A DNA stretch of 64,000 nt from Pirellulaceae bacterium (GTDB lineage: Bacteria; Planctomycetota; Planctomycetia; Pirellulales; Pirellulaceae): the NCBI GenBank assembly GCA_029243025.1, contig JAQWSU010000021.1, positions 1-64,000 of the forward strand, given 5' to 3'. Below, piece after piece: positions 36,813-43,865 of the stretch (the stretch's first letter is position 1; each line of letters begins with the position of its first letter). The translations under genes were made by a program, and so were the position numbers. The notes beneath the pieces are model-generated. The model did no database searches, had not been told where the DNA came from, and saw only the letters and a list, made by a program, of their open reading frames with translations.

Positions 36813-38534
36813 ATGTCAAAGCATGTTGAAAAAAAACGAAATGAGAGCCGCGGCCTCTTGAACTGGATTGAGCGCATGGGGAATCGCTTGCCGGATCCGG
36901 TTTCTTTATTCGTCTTAGGGGCAATTGGCGTTGTCATCCTTTCGCAGGTTGCGGATTCACTTGATTGGACGGTTACTAAAACTGTCCTGGCGCCTGTGAT
37001 GAAGCCGGTGATTGATTCGGGCACGGGGGAGCCCATTGAGATTCTGCAGATGGACCCCGACGGAACCATTCGACGGTCTGCCGATGGGGAAACCGTAAGG
37101 TCTCAAGTGGTTGTGACACCCGTTGAGGATGTCGAGACTGGAAAGGCGGAGCAGGAACAAGCGAAACAGGAAGTTCGCGCCACTGGCCTGTTGACTCGAG
37201 ACGGATTGAATTGGGCGATCAGCAGCATGGTGAAAAACTTTGTCAACTTTCCACCGCTGGGTGTGGTTCTCGTTGGCATGCTTGGGATCGGTGTTGCGGA
37301 AAAAACGGGCGCGATCGGCACTCTGTTGAAGGCTGCGATGCTGGTTACGCCTCAACGTTTGCTGACTCCGTCGATGGTGTTTGTGGGAGTGATGTCATCC
37401 ATGGCCTTGGACGCGGGTTACATAATTCTACCGCCCGTCGCAGCGGCGCTTTATAAAGCCGTGGGACGTTCGCCGTTGGTTGGTTTAGCAGCAGTGTTTT
37501 CCGGGGTATCCGCTGGCTTTAGTGCTAACCTTTTGCCAACGGGGTTGGATCCGTTGTTGGCCGGTTTCACCGAGTCCGGGGCGCAGGTGTTGGATCCCAC
37601 CTACCGTGTAGCAGCGACTTGCAATTGGTGGTTCATGATCGCTTCGACCATCATGTTGACCTTGGTGGGATGGGCTGTGACGGCATGGTTTGTCGAGCCG
37701 CGTTATGCGTCGAAGACGCCCAGCGAAGGAGGGCCTGTGGAGCATCAGGAAAGCGAAGACAGTACGAAACTGACAGCTGATGAACGTCGCGGCTTGTCTG
37801 CCGCGACGGTTGGTTTCTTGGTGGCGTTTGGCATTCTGATGGTGATGATCCTCTATCCCGGAGCACCTCTTTATGGCCGTGGGGCGAGATTTGCTCGTTG
37901 GGTGGAAGCGATCGTACCTATTTTGTTTCTAATGTTTCTTGTGCCCGGAATTCTGTACGGTGTGGCGGTTGGGAAAATTCGTAGTGATCGCCAGACTGCG
38001 AAATTAATGAGCGAAACGATGGCTGATATGGGGCCTTATATTGTGCTTGCCTTTTTTGCAGCCCAGTTTATCGAGTACTTTAAGTTTTCCAAATTGGGAG
38101 AGATGCTGGCGATTGTGGGTGGGCAGACGCTGGCAAACGCCAATCTCCCCACAGGCGCTCTGCTAATTGCTTTTGTTTTGGTCGTGATGGTCGCAAATCT
38201 GTTCATTGGATCGGCATCGGCGAAGTATGCTTTTCTGGCTCCTGTTTTTATCCCCATGTTTATGGCTGAGGGTGTGAATATCAGCCCCGAGTTAACTCAG
38301 GCTGCTTACCGCGTGGGGGATTCGGTCAGTAACGTGGTTGCTCCGCTTAATCCGTACATCATCATTGTTTTGGTGTTTATCCAAAGGTATGTGCCGAAGG
38401 CAGGGATCGGAACCTTGATTTCACTGATGTTGCCCTATTCGATCGCCTTTTTTGTAATCTGGTCAATCATGTTAGTCCTATGGATACAAACGGGAGTGAA
38501 TCTTGGTCCGGGAGGACCGTTGACCTACCCGTAA
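36813..38534 (+). CDS. AbgT family transporter
   Basis: A 573-residue polytopic membrane protein when started at ATG 36813; a TTG two codons earlier is less likely. It begins with the AbgT-like GLLNWIERMGNRLPDPVSLFVLGAIGVV, and carries MVKNFVNFPPLGVVLVGMLGIGVAEKTG, SSMALDAGYIILPPVAAALYKAVGRSP, FSGVSAGFSANLLPTGLDPLLAGFT and VGDSVSNVVAPLNPYI, which are core AbgT segments. About 12 helices are visible. The loop at 75-130 is unusually polar. Family members move p-aminobenzoyl-glutamate or export antimetabolites such as sulfonamides, using cation gradients. No amidohydrolase (AbgA/B) partner is nearby. The role here is inferred only at family level. Confidence 0.93.
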   Translation: MSKHVEKKRNESRGLLNWIERMGNRLPDPVSLFVLGAIGVVILSQVADSLDWTVTKTVLAPVMKPVIDSGTGEPIEILQMDPDGTIRRSADGETVRSQVVVTPVEDVETGKAEQEQAKQEVRATGLLTRDGLNWAISSMVKNFVNFPPLGVVLVGMLGIGVAEKTGAIGTLLKAAMLVTPQRLLTPSMVFVGVMSSMALDAGYIILPPVAAALYKAVGRSPLVGLAAVFSGVSAGFSANLLPTGLDPLLAGFTESGAQVLDPTYRVAATCNWWFMIASTIMLTLVGWAVTAWFVEPRYASKTPSEGGPVEHQESEDSTKLTADERRGLSAATVGFLVAFGILMVMILYPGAPLYGRGARFARWVEAIVPILFLMFLVPGILYGVAVGKIRSDRQTAKLMSETMADMGPYIVLAFFAAQFIEYFKFSKLGEMLAIVGGQTLANANLPTGALLIAFVLVVMVANLFIGSASAKYAFLAPVFIPMFMAEGVNISPELTQAAYRVGDSVSNVVAPLNPYIIIVLVFIQRYVPKAGIGTLISLMLPYSIAFFVIWSIMLVLWIQTGVNLGPGGPLTYP

Positions 38535-38609
38535 GCCAGATCGTCGTTTGTCGAACACTCCCAACGGAGTCTTGTTGAATGGAGCAGAGTGGTTTTCACG
38601 GGGTTTCTG

Positions 38610-39227
38610 ATGACTGATTCGAATCCGTACAAATCGCCTGTATCTGACGACGATTTGTCAGAGATAGATCTGGGGCAGGTCACGACGTTGGGTGTTTGGC
38701 GTGATGGAAATCTTTTGGTGATGGCGAAGAATGCCAATCTTCCGCAGCGCTGCTTGAAAACTAACGGACCGGCGAGCCCAATACCTATAAGGCACCGCTT
38801 AGCTTGGCACCACCCGTCGATCTATCTACCACTCTTGCTGGGAATGCTTCCGGGGCTAGTCATTTACGTGTTAGTCATTTACGTGTTGTTGGCGATTATT
38901 TTCGGGGAAAAGACGACGGTTGATGTTTGGTTAAGCGACCGATGGAAAGCGGTTCGTCGACGTCGTTTGATAATCGCCTGGTCGTTCGCGGCGGTTGGGA
39001 TTGTGACTTGTTTGGTTAGCGGGCTGCTGATGAGTAGTGGAACACCATGGTGGACGATCAGTTTAATTTTTGGGCTGCTTTTGACATTTGTGGGAACGCT
39101 ATGGGCTCTCCAGGCGGCTTGTGTCATTACTCCGAAGCGAATCACGGGTAGTCATGTTTGGCTGAAGGGCGTGCATCCCGAATATCTCGGCAACTTACCG
39201 CCGGCGCTGGAGATGTCGAAGGAGTAG
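38610..39227 (+). CDS. Small planctomycete-type membrane protein (NPYxSP start)
   Basis: A 205-residue protein starting MTDSNPYKSP at ATG 38610; an upstream frame start at 38589 only adds seven residues. The NPYxSP start followed by a VWRDGNLLVMAKNANLPQRCLKTN segment is a pattern I know from Pirellulaceae membrane proteins of unknown function (memory, not searched). Four hydrophobic segments are visible, about residues 73-97, 122-141, 147-167 and one weaker. A perfect 15-bp tandem duplication (38857-38871 and 38872-38886) gives the repeated VIYVL inside the first helix. The function is unknown. Confidence 0.75.
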   Translation: MTDSNPYKSPVSDDDLSEIDLGQVTTLGVWRDGNLLVMAKNANLPQRCLKTNGPASPIPIRHRLAWHHPSIYLPLLLGMLPGLVIYVLVIYVLLAIIFGEKTTVDVWLSDRWKAVRRRRLIIAWSFAAVGIVTCLVSGLLMSSGTPWWTISLIFGLLLTFVGTLWALQAACVITPKRITGSHVWLKGVHPEYLGNLPPALEMSKE

Positions 39228-39683
39228 AGGCAAGGCTCGCAGAGGATCATTTGCGATGGGGTGCCAGGCTCACTTCACCCGCATAGCTTCGTCCCTCTCT
39301 CTTCCTTTCTCCTCCACGCACACCTTCGCACACGGGGACGCACACGGGGACGCACACGGGGGGCGCAGGCGGGGGAGGCGCACACGGGGGACACCCCCTC
39401 GCTCGTTGTTCGACTCTTGGGGACGGTCGGTCGTGGGAACAGCCACATTGCGCAGACGCACTGGTTATCTTTTTTTTGTGCGTCGATGCTCCTAACATGT
39501 TACCGAGGCAGGGCTTAACGTTCATTGTCGCTTTTTTTGAGTTGTGGGAAAAGGATTTCACTTGAGGTTTGCTAGTTTCATTTACGATTTGATACCAAAG
39601 CGTTCCAAGATGTCTGGGCTGTCATTTCGATACTAGCTGGGGCGAGCGAGCGTGACTTTCCTCGTATTCAAGGAAGCCTGAAT
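39228..39683. other. Intergenic region carrying the first G-rich palindromic repeat
   Basis: About 455 bp between the small membrane protein and the lipoprotein gene. It holds the G-rich repeat copy at 39328-39398 and A/T-rich sequence after it. The overlapping frames in both directions (39247-39561) arise from the repeat and are not genes. Confidence 0.5.
39328..39398 (+). repeat. REP-like G-rich repeat, copy A
   Basis: Two perfect 12-bp units GCACACGGGGAC (39328-39339, 39340-39351) and a third diverged unit lead into a G-rich tract that ends in the hairpin GGGGG-ACA-CCCCC (39386-39398), followed by TCG. The same pattern, in opposite orientation, is found at 42921-42994. Between the copies lies the IS200-like transposase gene, so this may be a REP-type sequence mobilised by it. 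Confidence 0.72.
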
Positions 39684-40532
39684 ATGCGATGGACGACTTG
39701 TAAGATTGGGGGGCTCATGATTTTGTCGAGTCTCACAATCGGCTGTGTTTCTATTTCACCTCAAGAATGCGCGATTTCTAGGGGCGAAAAAAGTCAGGTC
39801 GAAAGAGGACGTCCCAATGTTCTTCTTGATACAGCTGGTGACGCGTTTTCCATCCCGTCGAAGGTTCTTTTATGGAACCGAAAAGCAGGAAATCGTAATA
39901 TTTCCTCCAAGACTGAAAACGAGCTCGGTCGCTACATGATCGACAATGGACTCGAATCGACCAAAGTGCGTTTGAATCAGTACGCTCCAATTGATGAATG
40001 GCGGAGATTGGTTGAGAACAAAAGCGTGCCTGCGATTGCCCGCTACACACTCGGTACCCTCCATAATGTTGGTTACACGCTCATTCCCGGCAGGATATTC
40101 GGTGATGATAAATACAATCCATACACTGATACTCTGAGTGTTTATTCCGACATACCGTCGATTGCGATGACTGAAGTTGCGTATGCCAAAGACATTCGAT
40201 CTCGCAAGCACCCCGGTTGGTATGTGTTCGGGCAAGAATTCCCTGTGCTTGGGATTGTTCATGAAACACATGCTACCCAGGACGCACTGAATTATCTTGC
40301 TATGGATGGCGATCCCGATTCGCTATCCGAAGCCACTCGTGTTCTCTATCCGAGGTACGGAGCATCAGTAGGTGGCGATATGGGAGGATTATTGTCCGAA
40401 GGGGATGCCGCCCTGACGATCGCTGGTGCAGTTGTCGGCCACATCGCCGGTCGCCGAAGTGCGAACCGAACGGTTGAAGTGTCCTATAATACCGATGAGT
40501 CAAATACGATTGATGAGGGCGCGACGTATTAA
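39684..40532 (+). CDS. Lipoprotein of unknown function; expected HExxH motif appears lost
   Basis: A 282-residue protein with a lipobox SLTIGC (lipidated Cys21). Characteristic stretches are GYTLIPGRIFGDDKYNPYTDTLSVYSDIPSIAMTEVAYAKDI, GWYVFGQEFPVLGIVHETHATQDALNYL and LYPRYGASVGGDMGGL. I recall related planctomycete proteins reading ALHEAGHAKD where this one has AMTEVAYAKD; if so, the zinc-binding HExxH is missing here, leaving TEVAY. This would be an inactive relative of a metalloprotease-like family. That comparison is from memory. It is monocistronic; RBS is not obvious. Function is unknown. Confidence 0.7.
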   Translation: MRWTTCKIGGLMILSSLTIGCVSISPQECAISRGEKSQVERGRPNVLLDTAGDAFSIPSKVLLWNRKAGNRNISSKTENELGRYMIDNGLESTKVRLNQYAPIDEWRRLVENKSVPAIARYTLGTLHNVGYTLIPGRIFGDDKYNPYTDTLSVYSDIPSIAMTEVAYAKDIRSRKHPGWYVFGQEFPVLGIVHETHATQDALNYLAMDGDPDSLSEATRVLYPRYGASVGGDMGGLLSEGDAALTIAGAVVGHIAGRRSANRTVEVSYNTDESNTIDEGATY

Positions 40533-40802
40533 TCTCAAGCTTCAGCTGAGCGACACTTTTTTGCTTCCGTTAAGGAACGCTTGTGGGGAGATTGTTCCGA
40601 TTTCCGGCTCGGTTATTACCTAATCAAGACCGATCGTTTTCGGTAGCCAATCACTTCCCCGCTTGCCACGCCTAGTCTGCGAGACTGTCACGGTCTGCTT
40701 TGTTTGTATCCGTGCCGATCAAGATGGCAAGAAATGATTGGGATGCGTTCCAAATAACTTATTCCGAGGATGTTTCAAGCGATTGACCGTTGTTGTTCTC
40801 GC

Positions 40803-41153
40803 TTATTGAGGATCTTGCGCATTTCTCAACAAGGGGCGTCGCAGGAATACGCGTCGTCGGGGATTTTCTTGACGCTGGGAAAAACCACGTCTCGATCCTT
40901 GTGAGCTCTGGGAATCTAAATTGGAAATTCCATTAGAAGCTGGCGTTGGCCTCGAGGGGGCTGGGGCGAGTGTTTGCTCCGATCGGGAAAAGTAATCGGT
41001 GAAGCTTTGTTTAACGCGTTCTATTTTGTCGTCATCGTTGTGGCGAATTGCCTTGCCAACGCGAGCTCGAAAGCTTCGACTTTGGCTTGAATCCCAGGTA
41101 CTGGCGACAATGAAGGTTCCACCGATCAACAGAATTGCCATTAAAAATCGCAT
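40803..41153 (-). CDS. Small secreted or membrane-anchored hypothetical protein
   Basis: A 116-residue frame with an N-terminal hydrophobic signal (MRFLMAILLIGGTFIVAST) followed by a hydrophilic, basic, Ser/Gln/Arg-rich tail ending RRRVFLRRPLLRNAQDPQ. The start is preceded by A-rich sequence but no clear ribosome binding site. No known domain is recognisable. The signal-like start and ordinary codon use favour a real gene over a chance frame, but the evidence is limited. Confidence 0.45.
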   Translation of the reverse strand: MRFLMAILLIGGTFIVASTWDSSQSRSFRARVGKAIRHNDDDKIERVKQSFTDYFSRSEQTLAPAPSRPTPASNGISNLDSQSSQGSRRGFSQRQENPRRRVFLRRPLLRNAQDPQ

Positions 41154-41471
41154 TCAATATCTCCAAAAAATAGTTTGAAAAGTATACGTCACGATTTACG
41201 ACAATGAATTGTGATACCGCTATTTTCCTCACCATTGGGACTTCCAAAGTCTCGTGATACTTTGCCGTTTTTGGTGTCCTAGTGATACCATGCATTTCGC
41301 TTGGAAAATGGAATGGAATGGAAAGAAAAAGAATGGAATGGGAAAATGGAAATGGAGATAGATAGAGATAGATAGAAGTAAAGGGAAAGGGGAAAGAACG
41401 AATTAGCGAATTAGCGAATTGGGAGGCTCGGGGCTGAGCCGTTTGTAATCTCGGATAGAAAGGTGGAAACG
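41154..41471. other. Intergenic region upstream of the transposase gene
   Basis: About 320 bp; the right two thirds are low-complexity sequence annotated separately. No gene is seen. The segment at 41455-41468 includes AAGGTGG, the likely ribosome binding site of the transposase gene. Confidence 0.45.
41301..41420. repeat. C-free low-complexity tract with GGAAT, GATA and CGAATTAG repeats
   Basis: Positions 41301-41398 contain no C on the plus strand: GGAATGGAAT-type repeats, then AGATAGATAG-type repeats, then GGGAAAGGGGAAAG. Directly after it, CGAATTAG occurs as two perfect units plus a partial third (41399-41420). It lies just upstream of the transposase gene and contrasts sharply with neighbouring DNA. 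Confidence 0.85.
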
Positions 41472-42518
41472 ATGGCGAGAGTACCGAGACGTATGGCGAT
41501 TGATGAAGACATCGTGGGTGTCTACCACTGCGTCAATCGTTGTGTTCGCCGTGCATTTCTCTGTGGGCAAGATGCTGTCACGGGAAAGTCCTACAACCAT
41601 CGTCGGCAGTGGATTGAAGATCGTATCTCGTTTCTAGCAAGTGTTTTTCTCGTCGATGTTCATGGATTTGGAATTATGAGCAACCACTACCATTTGGTGC
41701 TTTGGAATCGACCTGACTTAGCGAGAGAGTTATCGGATCGCGATGTTGTCCTTCGATGGTGGCGATTGACAAACTATCGTCCAAACGCGTCGGATACGTT
41801 CAAGAAGCAGTTGATACAGGTCTGTTTGGCGAATCGCGAGGGCATTCTAGAACTGCGCTCCCGACGAAGCAGCATTTCCTGGATGATGCGTTATCTTAAT
41901 CAAGCGGTAGCCGTAGCAGCAAATAAGGAAGACGATGTCAGTGGGCGATTTTGGCAAGGACGCTTTGATAGTTATCGAATCCGAGATCTTCGGCAGTTGC
42001 TGTCGACCATGATCTATGTCGATCTGAATCCAATCCGAGCGGGCTTGGCGAAGTCACTCGAACGGAGTTACCACACATCTGTATTTCGGCGTATTGCCGC
42101 GTTAAAACGCCGGGATAAGTCGAGCCACTTGCATCAAGCTCGCAAAGAAAAAGCTGTCCAGGCAATCCTCGATGAGTGGATCACTCCGATTGAGATCAAA
42201 GCCTATACATCGTCCCAATCATCTAAACGCCAACGGCTGTCTTACCCAGAATGGCGAGCTTCTGATGATGGTTGTCTTCCTATGTCAGTGGAAAACTATC
42301 TCTTGATGCTGGATTGGACTGGCCGTCAGTTGCGCTCAGGGAAACGTGGAAGAATTCCCACTGGTCTCCCAGATATTCTTAATCAATTGAAAATCCGAAA
42401 GTCCAAGGATTGGTTCGATATTTTTCACGGCTGCGCGAATACCATCATACGCAAACAAGGAAAACCTGTTAATCAAGCGACTGAGCTGGATTATTATTTT
42501 AAGAATCCAGCATGCTAA
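41472..42518 (+). CDS. REP-associated / IS200-like tyrosine transposase (Y1, HUH)
   Basis: A 348-residue protein of the Y1 transposase superfamily when started at ATG 41472, which is preceded by AAGGTGG; a GTG three codons upstream is possible. HUH motif is HYH in IMSNHYHLVLW, followed by the helix with SWMMRYLNQAVAVAANKED, GRFWQGRFDSYRIRD and a catalytic Tyr region YVDLNPIRAGLA. This layout (SNHYHL, GRFWQxRF, YVxLNPxRAGL) is that of RAYT/transposase family proteins rather than IS200 itself, which is half as long. Such enzymes nick single-stranded DNA at hairpins and spread REP sequences. The gene lies between two inverted G-rich palindromic repeats (39328-39398 and 42921-42994). No terminal inverted repeats of a classic insertion sequence are visible. 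Confidence 0.85.
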   Translation: MARVPRRMAIDEDIVGVYHCVNRCVRRAFLCGQDAVTGKSYNHRRQWIEDRISFLASVFLVDVHGFGIMSNHYHLVLWNRPDLARELSDRDVVLRWWRLTNYRPNASDTFKKQLIQVCLANREGILELRSRRSSISWMMRYLNQAVAVAANKEDDVSGRFWQGRFDSYRIRDLRQLLSTMIYVDLNPIRAGLAKSLERSYHTSVFRRIAALKRRDKSSHLHQARKEKAVQAILDEWITPIEIKAYTSSQSSKRQRLSYPEWRASDDGCLPMSVENYLLMLDWTGRQLRSGKRGRIPTGLPDILNQLKIRKSKDWFDIFHGCANTIIRKQGKPVNQATELDYYFKNPAC

Positions 42519-43088
42519 CGCTCAGTCAGCTAGAACTGACCACATCGAGTCTGTCACCAGTCGGCCTGGTTAGCTAGATCGCAATGCATGTAAGAGAGGG
42601 ATGTTCTCGCTTCTTAATTGTGTGATTGGGGCAAATTGACGATCAGGTATTCTTATTTTCATTTGTAGACAGGCAACTCCAATCGTCTCCGTTCCGCTCT
42701 CTAGGTGCGCCGCAACTCAGGCGGTGTAGTTTGACTCCTTGCTTGAAAGTGCAGCAACGAGCCAGTAATTGCATGTTTCTATCGAAACGGTGGTCTCACA
42801 TTTGGCTTTCGAGCGGCAAACGCCTTTAGTGACTCATAAGCTTTGGCTACAAGCCGTTTCGGAACATGTCAAATTGGATCGGATGTTGTCCAAAGGTGTC
42901 CCGTACAACAGTTGCCCGAGGGGGGTGTCCCCCGCGTCCCTTTCCCCCGCGTCCCCTTCTTGCCCCCGCGTCCCCTGTCTTGTCCCCCGCGTCTTTCCCA
43001 GATCGTTTCTCGTCTCTCCAGAATGATTTCAGAGAAATTGGCGTCGAAAAATCTTATGCCTGCCCGCGTGTGTTTATTTCACCGTCAA
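42519..43088. other. Intergenic region downstream of the transposase with second repeat copy
   Basis: About 570 bp between the transposase and the FKBP gene. It holds the second G-rich repeat copy (42921-42994). Plus-strand frames across it (42626-43349) have repeat-derived or non-protein character. No gene is seen. Confidence 0.5.
42921..42994 (-). repeat. REP-like G-rich repeat, copy B (inverted relative to copy A)
   Basis: The hairpin GGGGG-TGT-CCCCC (42921-42933), preceded by CGAG, is followed by CCCCCGCGTCCC units at 42929-42940, 42944-42955 and 42963-42974, and by a partial fourth at 42985-42993. Read on the minus strand the order is GGGACGCGGGGG units and then GGGGGACACCCCCCTCG, the same as copy A (39328-39398). 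The two copies flank the RAYT gene about 2.1 kb upstream and 0.4 kb downstream of it. Confidence 0.75.
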
Positions 43089-43571
43089 TTAGTGCTCTTG
43101 TTCGTCAGGACCGTGCGCATGACCGTGATCTATTTCCTCCGCGGTGGCTTCCCGAATGTTGCGCACCGTTACCGTGAAATTCAGATTCACACCTGCCAAC
43201 GGATGATTACCATCAATCGTGATATCGTTGTCCTCGATTTTTACGATGGTGATCACCATCGGGCCCGCGTTCGAATCAACTCGGAATTGCATTCCGACTG
43301 CCAAATCGTCAACCTCTTCAAATTGATCGCGCGTGACCGTCTGAAGTAGTGATTCGTTCCGCTCTCCATAACCGTCTTCTGGCGCGACGGCCACCTTTAG
43401 GTCAGCACCAACCTCTTGCCCCTCAAGTTCGCGTTCAAGTCCTGGGATTATCTGCCCGGAGCCATGCAAATATGACATGCAATCCCGGCCTTCTGACGTG
43501 TCCAATACATTGCCATTGTCATCGGTTAATGTGTAGTCAATATCGACAACCGCGTTCTTTTCGATTTGCAT
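43089..43571 (-). CDS. SlyD-like FKBP-type peptidyl-prolyl isomerase
   Basis: A 160-residue protein starting MQIEKNAVVDIDYTLTDDNG at ATG 43571 with AAGGAGAA upstream; a longer upstream frame (to 43721) is excluded because conserved sequence begins at this Met. FKBP signatures are LHGSGQIIPGLERELEGQEVG, GYGERNESLLQTV, and the IF-domain segment (DDLAVGMQFRVDSNAG to NHPLAGVNLNFTVTVRNI) that separates SlyD-type from classic FKBPs. The C-terminus has a short His-containing tail (HGHAHGPDEQEH) that could bind nickel, as in SlyD, but it is much shorter than in E. coli. It is expected to act as a folding chaperone and proline isomerase in the cytoplasm. Confidence 0.9.
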   Translation of the reverse strand: MQIEKNAVVDIDYTLTDDNGNVLDTSEGRDCMSYLHGSGQIIPGLERELEGQEVGADLKVAVAPEDGYGERNESLLQTVTRDQFEEVDDLAVGMQFRVDSNAGPMVITIVKIEDNDITIDGNHPLAGVNLNFTVTVRNIREATAEEIDHGHAHGPDEQEH

Positions 43572-43865
43572 AATGCATTCTCCTTTTTTCTTGGGATTTT
43601 CCGCATTCCCCTTGGGGGACCCGAGCAGCCGGGGAAACCGGAATCGGTAGACAAGCAAGGCGATCGATAGAGCTTTTGCGGTCAAATCGAATTCGCTAAC
43701 CCAATCAATTCGGTATGCCAATCAGATGGGAGTGTAATGCATTACGGCCGCTTTTCAAATCCGTCGCAATCGATCGGAGGCGGAAGAAATGAGACACGAA
43801 CGGTTCCGGGAATCACCGATTTTGTCGGTTATCGATGGATCAATAACCACTCCGGCGGCAGAATC

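Noticed and set aside
39247-39561. Gly/Arg/Pro-rich frames on both strands across repeat copy A
   Set aside because: They are produced by the G-rich repeat units and are not protein-like.
42519-43088. Terminal inverted repeats of a complete insertion sequence around the transposase
   Set aside because: No matching short inverted repeats or target duplications are visible at the gene's ends; RAYT genes do not need them.
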